A stretch of DNA of 64,000 nt from positions 180,544,001 through 180,608,000 of the forward strand of contig JBITNC010000001.1 of NCBI GenBank assembly GCA_050084985.1. The letters are read 5' to 3'. The position numbers and the translations under genes are program-made. Positions 37,583 through 49,285 of the stretch are shown here, piece after piece. Every line of letters starts with the position of its first letter. The stretch's first letter is position 1. Source of the DNA: Nageia nagi (lineage: Eukaryota > Pinophyta). The notes beneath the pieces were generated by a model. That model was not told the DNA's origin, searched no databases, and saw only the letters and a program-made list of their open reading frames with translations.

Positions 37583-38061
37583 CTCTGATACCAAATGAAG
37601 TTTTATGTTCAAACATAAAATAAGAATAATCTCTTAGATTGTTATACATTCATTCAACAATGCAATCAAATGCATTCACCAATATTTCAGAAGTGGATAC
37701 ATCATTCATACACAACATTCAATATTACATAAATATGAAACAACAATAATAGAATGAAGCACACACTTTATTCATATGCCAATAATGGAGAATACATTAC
37801 AACATTTGCAGAAACTATCTTCAACTTCAACTGGAATGGACCTTCATAGAATCCAAACCCTCATACATTCTCCATATTCATTCTATATCTCCATTTTGTC
37901 TCACACTACAACATAAACTCTAATTTAAGCTTGAATTACAAAATTGAATAGAAAATTCTCAAATGTAACTCCTAAAAAACTACTAAAACTACTCTCCACA
38001 TGTTTGATACATATGGAATTTATTCCACTTACATATGAAAATATTAAATATTTTCCTAACA
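37583..38061 (-). mobile_element. LTR with adjoining PBS of another minus-strand element
   Basis: AGCTCTGATACCAAA at 37584-37597 is the complement of a Copia-type PBS. It abuts an LTR-like block that starts TGAAGTTTTATG at 37598 and ends TTTTCCTAACA at about 38061, so in element sense it reads TGTTAGG...CA. No second LTR or gag-pol was found to the left, so it is truncated or its rest is too decayed to see. Confidence 0.5.
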
Positions 38062-38227
38062 CCTAAAGTCTTATTTTCTACAAATATTCAAAGAAACATC
38101 ATTTTCAACTACTCTTTGATGGTTTTCCTAACCTTCTTCAAGGGATGCTAATGCTGCAAAAAAATCCATTTTATACACATACAATCAATACGATATTCAC
38201 ACTTATAGAAGGAAAGTAATTGTTCAA

Positions 38228-38425
38228 CCCATATGATCCAAGTGCATTATATGATATGAAATGATCTAAATACACCAACATATATGATATAAAATGATCT
38301 AAGTACACTATATAATATGAAATTATCTAAATCCAACATGCATATGATATGAAATGAACCAAGTGCACTATATATGATATGAAATGAGCTAAATGCACCA
38401 ACATATGATATGAAATATCATGAAG
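38228..38425. repeat. Imperfect tandem repeat of about 30 bp
   Basis: ATGATATGAAATGATCTAAGTGCAC and variants recur about six to seven times; related single units appear near 38700. Confidence 0.65.
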
Positions 38426-40017
38426 TGATAGAAACATAAAATATGTTATCTAAAACATCCAAAAACATTTGACCTCCCACTAAAATATTTACATAGACCA
38501 AGTGATACCAAATTTTATAAATATTAAAAATCAATCCAAAATTTATAAGTTGGAAAAAATATGCTTTTAATACTTAGCCAAAAATAGAAAAAATATGTGG
38601 TTCCCAAGTGGATATTGTATGCTGCATATACATAATGATGAGATAAAAATAATGGAATATGTTGTAGGATACTTCATATATTTTGAAAGGATGCAACTGT
38701 ACCATATGATATAAAATGATATAAATACACTATATAGTATGAAACAATGTTAAGAGATTATCTAAGTATCTTTGAAACCTCTTAAATAATGGAACATGTC
38801 ATGAGATCCTTCATTTGCTAACAAATGACATAATTGGTGCTTTCCTTTACTTGTGGTTATATACCAATTGTGTGATCATGATATAATTTTCTAAGTATCA
38901 AAAACCAATCTAAAAGTGATAAGTTGGTCTCATGTACCATATATTCTAAAATGATGCAATTGTACATCATTTAAATACACAAAATTATTGGCCTTTCTGG
39001 TCATCTAGGCTCTCTTAAGAAATGATTTAATTCATACCTCCTACTTAAATATCTAAATAGACCATGTGCTATAAAATTACATAGGTTGATAATGTTATAA
39101 ATATTTTTTTAGATAGAAAAAAGTAGTTTTTTTAACAAGGCTCCAAAACCTATTAAAAGGGTTTTTTAGCAAGTTCCCAAAACCTGCATTACATATTATC
39201 AAAATTACTAAAATTATGAGTGTATTTTTGGTGTAAATGTCAAATATAACAAGTAAAAATTAAATAAAAAATAGATAAGTAAAATATAACTATTAGGATG
39301 GACATCTAGAACTTTATTTGGTGTCGCTGAGTTGGTTTGATCATCATCATCGATTGAGATATTAGATTCTCCACTCATGTGATTTTTGTTCTTCCTTGAG
39401 AAGATTTTTTATGATATGCTTCTTCTTATATGTGTTCTTGTTGGACTTTTTCTTTGAAGTAGAAGATGAGGTCTATGTAGGTGGGGGAGGGATTGGGGAG
39501 GAAGAAGGAGGATGAGAGGGAATCAGGCATAAAGGAGTGTGGAATAGAGAAGGAACAAGGGAAGGGGTGGAATGATAATAATATATTAAAATGAGTAATT
39601 AACAATGAAGTGGATGACTTCTTTATTAAGAAAGTTTCAATTGAATACAATATAAAAGTAGATATTGCATTAGCATTTTCTAAAATAAGATAATAAAATA
39701 TTATAAATAAACTTGTATAACTAGAATGTAAATGATACAACATAATCTTAGCATACACAATGATCATAATAAGTTATAAATGTTGTGGACAAACAAATAC
39801 TGTAATATACAACAATCGAAAAGCACATGAAATTTCATACTTTTTTCTATATGGGAGATATATCATATCTAAAAATACATAAAATTTATGAACAATTGGA
39901 GAGATTGTCTTAGGTGATGAAGGTAGTAGGATGTGTTCTCGATACAAGATTTATTTTGCAATATGTTAATGAGAAAAAGAATGAACAATTTCTTTACCAC
40001 CATAGTGAGAAACTAGC
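38426..40017. other. No gene seen
   Basis: AT-rich, short frames only, including a 113-codon minus-strand frame (39426-39767) of low-complexity Ser/Ile/Leu composition that I do not believe is coding. Confidence 0.4.
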
Positions 40018-40698
40018 AATTAATTTTGGCTTGATAAACACATCCTTTGGTACAACCATTCAAGTTCTAAAGAACTTGAGTATGTGGTAACTACAACTCT
40101 CTAACACATTTTCTCCCCAAAATTATTACATGAGAAATTGTTGTAAGTGATACTTAAATATTATTTGAACACATCTAAACTAAAAAATATATGCACTTAC
40201 TATAAGAAACAATATACCTATATCATAAAATATTAAAAAATGTATTTACTATGAGAAATAATTGATCTATATCATAAATAATGTTTAACAATCATAACGA
40301 GTTATATGATTTTAAACATTCATTTAACTAGACTTACAGGGTTGATACAATTTCATTTCAATTATCATTTTTTAAAGATAAAGGGGCAAAAAGTACAAAA
40401 ATAGTTGGAGATAAAATTAGTGATACAATAAATACAATGGTTGTGTGTTTCTTTCAAGGTAGAATTTATTTTCTAGAGAATAACTATCTTCTTTATTAGG
40501 CAAATTGATCTACTAAACCCAAATAATAATTTGTATCACAAAAGATAAATAATATTATGATTATTATGTTTACCTATCTTTGAATCCATATTAATTACAA
40601 ATTAATTGTATATTTCTTTTGAAGCTAAAATGTAATCTATATTAAAAATATATTTATTTCAGTAATTTATATCTCATAGAACATAAAACAAAAAACAA
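40018..40698 (+). repeat. Left 681-bp direct repeat flanking composite C
   Basis: Matches 48089-48753 with scattered substitutions and small indels, from AATTAATTTTGGCTTGATAA to CATAAAACAAAAAACAA. Together they bracket gypsy C and its Copia. They lack TG...CA ends, a PBS and a polypurine tract, so they are not LTRs. Confidence 0.88.
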
Positions 40699-42278
40699 AA
40701 AAATGCTATGATATTATCTTCACTACTAAAAAATTAAGGCATTATTTATTATATTTCACTACATTTGTTGTTAGTCCTGTAACCCATTGAAATACCTTGT
40801 GGCTAAGCAGCATTTATTAAGTAGACTTGCAAAATGGTTAATGTTACTATATGAATTTGATATCAATGTTGTAAAGCAAAAATATGTCAAAGGCCAAGTA
40901 ATCATAGATTTAATAGCTAATTTCCCTCAAGATGGGAAGGCATTCATCCATGATGAATTTCTAGATGAATACCAAGGTGACCCACATCGCCAATGATTTG
41001 CAAACCTGCTAGAGGACAACCAACAATATGAATTTGATGAGATATCGATCCTTGATGATTACATATGACTCACAAAAGATGAGCCCACTCTTAGGACTCT
41101 ATATTTTGATGGTTCAAAATGCTCTCATGGAGTAGGAGTAGGTATTATCTTGGTATCTCCCACAAATGAGGTAATCCCTATTGCTTACAAACTTAGTTTT
41201 GATTGCACAAATAATATGGCTAAATATGAGGCATTGATAATAGGATTGAAAGCTGCTATAAATTTGAAAATCAAGGATATAGAGATATATGGGGATTCAC
41301 AGCTTGTCATCAATCAAGTAAAAGATTTCTTTTATAGTAAATATAAAAATTTAAAGCCTTATAAACTTTTGGTGACTAATTTATTAGATCAGTTTGATAG
41401 ATATACTATTCAAAATATTTTAAGAACTAATAAAAGGTATGCAGATGCAATGGCAAGTGCAGCTTCTCTAGCACCAATTGAGATTAAGGACGAAGAGACC
41501 ATCCTCACAATTTGTAAGTTAAGCTTTCCTTCTTATATGGATCATATAAATGAGATTCAGGCTTATCTTATTATGGAAGAGAATGATTTTAAGAATTGAT
41601 ACTTTGATACCTATAATTATTTGAAAAATAAAATAATTCCTAAAAATTTTGATAGAAATGAAAGAGTGAGATTGAAAAGAATCGTAATAAGATATATGAT
41701 TATTGGAGAAAATTTATATAGGAGGTCATTTGATGGTGCATTATTGAGATATTTGACACAAGATCAAATAGATACTACCTTAGAACAAGCTCATGATGGT
41801 TTATGTGGTGGTTATTTCCATGCAAAAGCACTACACACTAAAATCTTGGGGATCAGATATTATTGACCTACTATGGAAGAGGATTGTAAAGCTCATGTAA
41901 ATACCTATTTGCAATGCCAAGAACATGCAAATTTAAAGAAGCAACCTACCTAAGAATTAAATTCTCTTATTTCTCCATAGCCATTTGCTACTTGGGGTAT
42001 AGATTTGATTGGCATGATTAATCCACACTCTAGGGAAGGATAAAATTTTATCATCATAGATACAAAACATACCATCAAGTGGGTGTAAGCTATTCCAATG
42101 AAATTAATCACTCAAGCTAAATTCATTGCATTCCTCATAAAAAATATCATCACAAGGTTTGGTGTACCACAAAGATTGATCATGGAAATGGTCAAAATTT
42201 CAAAGGTAAAGATATGAAGCCATTTTGTAAGAAGTTTCACATTACATAAACCTTTTCTTATGTCTACTATCCTTAAGG
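40699..42278 (+). pseudogene. gypsy C pol, 5' part (RNase H end, archaeal-type RNase H, integrase)
   Basis: Begins abruptly within RNase H, at the sequence matching gypsy B from about 24245. It is better preserved than gypsy B: the archaeal-type RNase H reads TLYFDGSKCSHGVGVGIIL (about 41100), NNMAKYEALIIGLKAA (about 41210) and DIEIYGDSQLVINQVKDFF (about 41280). Integrase zinc finger reads AHDGLCGGYFHAKALHTKI (about 41790). Core start FATWGIDLIGMINPHS follows near 41985. The longest frame is 149 codons (41150-41599). Stops interrupt it at 41600, in the zinc finger and in the core. It is broken by the Copia at 42279. Confidence 0.88.
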
Positions 42279-45200
42279 GAAGGAAATAACACTAAAACTT
42301 GATTCCTAAACAATCAAGATAACATGAAAGCTCATGCTAACATCAAAATGACTTAAGAAGATAATCTCACAAGATGACACAATATGTAAGTGATTCCTCC
42401 AACTAGGAGTACATCTACTAACTATATCTCACTTCATTCACAAATATGAATCTCTTACAATTCTCCTAACTCATCTCATAAACACTATCCTATAGGATAG
42501 CTTCATTCCATAAATTGGTGTATGATCATAAAGAGGGAGCCTTATATTTATAGGCTAAATCCCTCTTTGGTTAACCCTTTTATCCAATGTACAAAATCAT
42601 AACATGCACATCCTTTTACCCAAGGGGCATGCTCATGACATGGAGTGTAAGACAAGTTACATTATCATATTCACTTAAATAATTAAGGTATCAAATGATA
42701 CCCTTAAGTATTAGTGAACTTACATAGAAGATTATTACATAAACTTTATAATAATGCATTATACATTCTAACACTCCCCTTTAATGCAATATTGGAATAG
42801 AGAGAATGAAGAGAGAGAGTAAGAGATTTCTCCTTCAAATAGATACAATGAAAATGAGATTTTTTTCATATTTGTGAAGTAAGAAAGATTTAGTTTGAGA
42901 CTCACTACTTTGCCAAATACAATCATTAACCATAACCAATTTCAATGTACATAAAGTAGTCATCCAATTGAAATTCATGAAGAGTCTTCAAGAGCCTACA
43001 TACTTGAAGTAAGTAATTTGCAATCTCAAAAGAACCTGCAGGTCATAAGTAGCTAAAATAATAAAATTAGTTAGATGTAATATATTCATATCAACAAGGA
43101 TAGATAAATCACATAAATGCCATTATTAATTGATTAATGGTGCACTATAAGTCATCACAAAGATGCCAATCCAAAACTCATAGTCACCTGTTATATAGAA
43201 AATATGTGTTGATTATTATTACAAAATAGAGAATCCACATACAAGTTCCTCATATATAGATAATTGAACAGTGTCAAAAGACACATAAGAGTTTCTCACA
43301 TATTTATAAATGAACAGTGCTAGATTGGCCAATCTTTTTGTTTCTAAAAATTTGTACAATAAGTTCCTCATGTAGAGCAAATTTACCACAAAGATGTACA
43401 ACAAAATCAACACTATATAGCATAAAATCCTCCTAGAGGTGAAGTTGTCATCACAAATATGAATTCAACATAAGAATTCAAATTTCACTCTCCTTTGAGA
43501 AAAACTTCACCAACCTAATAGCATCTTAAAGCTTATATAACTAAGCTTCTGGGAGGGACTTATTGAATAAATCAATAGAGTTCAAGATGGATGGATAATA
43601 CTTTAGATGTATGATGTCATCAAGAACCTTCTCCTTGATAAAATGAATATGGATTTCTATATGTTTTATTCTTTGATGGAACATAGGATTTTTAACTAAA
43701 GAAATAGTCGATTGAATATCTAAGAAAATCAAAGATGATCCACTTTACTCATACCCAATTTCTTTTAGTAGATGCCTTAGCCAAATGGTTTCCTAGGTTG
43801 CAACAGATATGGCACAATATTCAACTTCTATAGTGAAAAGAGAAATAGTAGGCTACTTCTTAGAAGCCCAAGAGATAGCACCTGAACTAATGCTAAACAC
43901 ATACATAAAGATTGATTTTCTATCATCTCTATCTTTCCCATAGTTACAATCTAAGAATCTAGATAGAACAAACAAGAGTAACTTATAATACTTGAGAGTA
44001 AGATCCTTAATGTATACAACATACCATAAGATTTGTTTAACAACATTGAGGTGCTCAACATATGGTTTCTGCATGAATCAAGCCATCAGATTCACTCCAA
44101 AGGTAATATTTGATTTGAAAATAGTTATATACAAAAGACTACCAATTAATTGCCTATAAGTGGTAGCATCAACCAACTAAGAGTTAGAGATCAAAGAAAT
44201 AGTGATTTCAAAAGAAATTAGAATTGTAGCATATCTACACTCCTCCATTCTAAATTTTTGCAATATGTTTGATATATACATAAATTGATTAAGATAAGTA
44301 CAATCCTTATATTGGTATACTTGCATTCCAAGGTAGTAGTGCAAGAGACCAAGATCAATCATTTCAAATGTTGCCTTAAGTTTGGATATGCACTCTTAAA
44401 ATATTTCATCATTATTCCTAGTAATCAAAAGATCATCCATATAAAGGAGAATCAAGACCACATATTTTCCTTGAGTGAGCACATATAAATCAAATTCTGA
44501 AAAGCACTTAGAGAAAATAATGTCTGTAAAATACCTTAAAATCTTGTTATACCAAGATCTAGGTACTTGCTTTAGTCTATATAATGACTTCTTTAGCTTG
44601 CATACAAAGGACTCTTTACCTTTTACAATGAACCCTTCTAGTTGATTCATGAAGATTTTCACATCTAAGTCACCATTGAGAAATGCACTCTTAACATCAA
44701 GTTGAAAAAATTTATATCCTTGAGCTATAGAAAGAGCAAGGATAATTCTCACACTAGGCATCTTTTCCATGGAAGCAAAAGTTTCCTCATAATCTACATC
44801 ATATTTTTAAGTAACCTTACCTTGTATTTCTCAATATCTCCAACATAATTGAACTTGAATTGAAGATCCACTTATTTCCAATCACATTCATCTCATTGGG
44901 ATAAAGAACCAAATCCCAAGTTTTATTTTTTATAAGTACCTCATACTGCACTTTCATGGTTTCCATCCAGCACTCATGCTTAGGAGCTTTTTTGAAGGTT
45001 GAGGGCTCATGCTTGTTATCAATCTCGGTAAATAAGAATTTGTTCAAGGTCATGCTCCTTCTTACCCTTTATGTTGGAGAATTTTTTTCCTAATATGACT
45101 TATCTACATCAATATCTAATCAACTAAGTGCAACTAAAGAGTTATTTGGATCATTAACATTCTCTTTAGAAGAAGATTCTTCAAAAAGTTCATTGAACTT

Positions 45201-47574
45201 TACATCCCTTAAAATAAACATAGTTTTGTAGGATGGAGAGTAGAGCCTATAACCTCTATGCTAACTATCATAACCCATAAAAATACATTTTTTAGCTCTT
45301 TTATCTAACTTCTCCCTTTTGTTAGAAATAACGTAGAAGAATGCTTCACAACCAAATACCCTAAGGTGAAAAATGTTAGATTTTTTTACCATGCCTCAAA
45401 AAGAGTTTTACCTTGAACAACTTTTGTGGGACACGTATTCAATGTGTAAATAGTAATGCTTACAATTTTGCCCTATAAGAAACTATGAAGATTACCTAAC
45501 ATGCATCTAACTATCTTCATAATTATTCTATTTTTTTTATAACACCATTCTGCTGAGAAGTGTATAGAATTGTAAACTGCCTCTTGATTCCATACTTAGC
45601 ATAATAGATATTGAACTCATTGGTGTTATATTCTTCTCCATTATATGATCTCAACATATTGATTTTAAGGTTAATTTTATTTTCAATAAAAACCTTAAAA
45701 AACTTAAAACTCCCAAAGGTTTGATCCTTGTGTTCAAGTACATACCTAAAGGTTATCCTACTAAAATCATCAATGAAGGTCAAAATTTTAGATGTTCCTC
45801 CAAGTGACTTAGTCTGAAATGTACCCATCAAATTTGAATACACAAGTTGAAGAGGCTGAGATGATCTTATTATTTTATCTTTTTTAAACTTTTATCTATG
45901 CATCTTACTAAGAATGTACTTCTCTCATAGACCAATCGAAGGAGAAATTAAAGGTAAACCTTTTACAAATTCTTGGTCTTTCATGGCTTGGATACTCTTG
46001 TGGTTAAGGTGCCCTAAACAATGGTGTCAAAGATTACCTCTAAAACACACACTTGTAACAAAACATATCTTTGATGGAACTTAATCCACAATGTAGAGAT
46101 CATCTTTCACTGATCCTTTCACCCATATGGCAAGTCCTTTCTTAATGCACCAAGATTGAAAATGACATCATGTAGGGCACCTACAATGCATGCTAGAAAG
46201 GTTGCAGAGTTTGGCATTGCATAGGGTACCCACAACATACACAGGAAAGGTTACTAAGGAAAAAAAAGTTAGCTCAAGGAATGGTAGATTACTTCAACCA
46301 TAAGCCTGTGACTCTCAATCTATAAAGCTTATGATTTAATGGTAGATTACTTTCAAGGAATGCAAGAAGAGGGGCCGACGATGGAGAAATAGAGGGGTGG
46401 GGTTTGGCCAACTAGTAGCTAGTCGATCTCCCCCTTCTAAAAAAAATATAATAGTTGAAAGAAAACAAAATTATTATTTCCAAGCAAAGGTTTTGAAATA
46501 AAAATTTTGAAATATTTTTAATGGAAATAGAAATAGAATTATATATTTTTAATTGCAATAGACTTATCTAAAAATCTAATTTTTTATATATAAATCTTCT
46601 TTTTTATTGAAATGCAAACCAAAAAGGAAATATTTAGATAATACAATGATTTTGATAAAAGAACTAAGGTAGGCACACTATTAAAAAATAGCAATATATA
46701 AATTTTTCATTGAAATTTTTCATATGATTTTGAAAGAAAAAAATGTAGTATATATTTATTCTCAAACTTTTGATATACATAATAAAACCTTAAAAAATTA
46801 AGGATATGCAAAATTATAGCAATATAATAGGCAATCTTAAAAATTGTAACTAACAATAATACATGTTAATAGAAAGAAATGCATCAAAATATATTGCTAC
46901 TTTAAGCAAATTTTGTCATAAAAAAGAACTAACATAAAATAAAATATGTTAGTAATCAGGAATAAAGAGAAGAGGAAGGTTATACCTTTGAAGCATTTTT
47001 ACCTCACAATGGAGTGAAGGTAAAGAATGAGGACCTTTAAGTTGAAGATGAGCTTCCACACCAAGCTCTGATACCAATTTGAAGAAACTAACACTAACAC
47101 TTAATTTCTAAATAATCAAGATCATATGAAAGCTCATACTAACATCAAAATAACTCAAGAAGACAATCTCACAAGATGACACAAGATGTAAGTGGTTCCT
47201 CCAACTAGGAGTACATCCACTAACTAGATCTCACTTCATTCACAAACATGAATCTCTTACAATTCTCTTAACTCATCTCATAAACACTATCCTATATCAT
47301 AGCTTTACTCCACAAATTCGTGTATGATCATAAAAAGGGAGCCTTCTATTTATAGGCCAAATCCTTCTTTGGATCACCATTTTATCCAATGTACAAAAGC
47401 ATGACATGCACATCTTTTTACCCAAGGGCATGCTCATGACATGGAGTGTAGGACAAGTTACATTATCATATTCACTTAAATATTTAAGGTATCAAATGAT
47501 ACCCTTAAGTATTAGTGAACTTATATAGAAGATTATTACATAAACTTTACAATAATGCATTATACATTCGAACA
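42279..47574 (-). mobile_element. Copia in gypsy C integrase, internally deleted
   Basis: LTRs 42279-42773 (first T lost) and 47080-47574, PBS AGCTCTGATACCA at 47064-47076, polypurine tract at 42774-42790, TAAGG target duplications at 42274-42278 and 47575-47579. The insertion site in integrase is identical to that of 25773-34298. Near 46160 the sequence jumps from the region matching about 29690 straight to that matching about 32840. About 3.15 kb, covering the gag-proximal leader, gag and protease start, is thus missing relative to the copy in gypsy B. Confidence 0.92.
43500..46155 (-). pseudogene. Degenerate pol of Copia in gypsy C (integrase, RT, RNase H)
   Basis: Minus-strand parts: integrase SKILTFIDDFSRITF and RQFTILYTSQQNGV (45523-45843), where the first catalytic Asp is Asn (YSNLMG). 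Reverse transcriptase has FQLDVKSAFLNGDLDVKIF and LLYMDDLLI, so the catalytic pair is kept (44396-44770). RNase H carries SISSGAISWASKK (43853-44074), and the C-terminus covers 43541-43732 with FNKSLPEA. Frameshifts and stops separate the pieces. No gag or protease, because of the internal deletion. Confidence 0.88.
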
Positions 47575-47579
47575 TAAGG

Positions 47580-48088
47580 TAATGGTCAAGATGAAGCTAC
47601 AAATAAGACACTCAAAAGTATACTTGCCAAAACATGGGATAGATATAAGAGAGATTGGTATGAGTAATTACCATATGCATTATGGGCATATAGAACAAGT
47701 GTTTGTATAGCCACTAGGGCAACACCATTCTCATTGGTATATGGAGATGAGGCCATTGTTCCACTTGAGTTGGTAATCCCCTCCCTTAGAATTTCCTTAC
47801 AAGGTGACATATCCAATGAAGATGCAAGAAAAGCAAGGTTGCAATAGCTAGGATCATTAGATGAAAAAAGGATCAGAGGCATTGAACATCAAAAGATATA
47901 CCATGTAAAAGTCAAGGGAGCATTTGGAAAGAAAATCAAAGCAAAGGTATTTAAGGTAGGAGATCTAGTGATGAAATAAAATATCAACAAAACAATAGCA
48001 AATGATAAAACAAAAGCATTTTGAGCCTAATTGGTTTGGCCCATATGTTGTAATTGGAGCAACCTCCATGGATGGCAAAGAAGAACCA
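47580..48088 (+). pseudogene. gypsy C integrase, C-terminal part
   Basis: Continues the interrupted integrase with GNGQDEATNKTLKSILAK and [16 protein letters not shown], then KVGDLVMK before a stop, and ends at ...KEEPN at 48088, where the right direct repeat begins. In gypsy B the homologous sequence continues further, so this end is a breakpoint and not the end of the element. Confidence 0.85.
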
Positions 48089-48753
48089 AATTAATTTTGG
48101 CTTGATAAACACATCCTCTTGTATAACCATTCAAGTTCTGAAGACCTTGAGTATGTGGTAACTACAACTCTCCAACACATTTCCTCACCAAAATTATTAC
48201 ATAAGAAATTGTTGTAAGGGATACTTAAATAACATCTAAATTAAAAAACATATGCACTTACTATGAGAAATAATAGACCTATATCATAAAAATATTAAAC
48301 AACGTATTTACTAAATTGATCTATATCATAAAGAATGTTTAAGAATCATAAAGAGTTGAGAACTTTTAAACATTCATTTAACTAGACTTACAGGGTTGAT
48401 ACAATTTCATTTCAATTATCATATTTTAAAGATAAAGGGACAAAGAGTCCAAAAATAGCTGGAGATAAAATCAATGATAAAATAAATACAATAGTTGTGT
48501 GCTTCTTTCAAGATAGAATTTATTTTCTAGAGAATAACTATCTTCTTTATTAGGCAAATTGATCTACTAAACCCAAATAATAATTTGTATCACAAAAGAT
48601 AAACGATATGAATGATTATTATGTTTACCTATCTTTGAATCCATATTAATTACAAATTAATTGTATATTTTCTTTGAAGCTAAAATGCAATCTATATTAA
48701 AAATATATTTATTTCATTAATTTATACTTCATAGAACATAAAACAAAAAACAA
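48089..48753 (+). repeat. Right 665-bp direct repeat flanking composite C
   Basis: Counterpart of 40018-40698. Unlike the left copy it is followed by unique sequence (TCAAGTTTACATC), so it marks the original target locus. Confidence 0.88.
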
Positions 48754-49285
48754 TCAAGTTTACATCAATAAATACTCCTCCATATATAACATCAAATAAA
48801 CATTATAATATAAACATAGAATAAGATTAAGAATGTATTTGATAAGATATAACATTATTAACGTGTGAAATTTTTGAACTTAATCATCCACTTAGAACTT
48901 CCATGCAAATTGGTGTAGCTGTAGACTAATAGTTTTATACCTGTAACCGCACCATCTATGGTATGCTCGTTTTTAAGGTATGTTGATGTGAATGCCATCA
49001 TCAATTTTTACGGTAATGATGGATGAGAATTAATTTTTTGTCCCTTTACCATTTAAAAATAATAATACTATTTATTTTTGTTTTTTTATTTATGAAGGTA
49101 TTTTTTAATTGAGGAGGTTAATTTTAAGGAAGTTCCTTTTAAAGTCGAATTTTAATTTTTTAAATGTTCATGTTTTACCTTTTAAAGAGGTGTATATTTT
49201 TTAGGAGTGCATTTGTTTTAAGCCTAAAAAGAACATTTTTTTACCTTTAAAAAAGGGGGAAGAAAAAAGTTTAGAATCAATTTTT
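48754..49285. other. No gene seen
   Basis: AT-rich spacer between the right direct repeat and the Copia fragment. Confidence 0.4.

Noticed and set aside
40018-48753. The 681/665-bp direct repeats read as LTRs of one retrotransposon
   Set aside because: No TG...CA ends, no PBS after the left copy and no polypurine tract before the right copy. Gypsy B sequence continues past the point where the right repeat begins.
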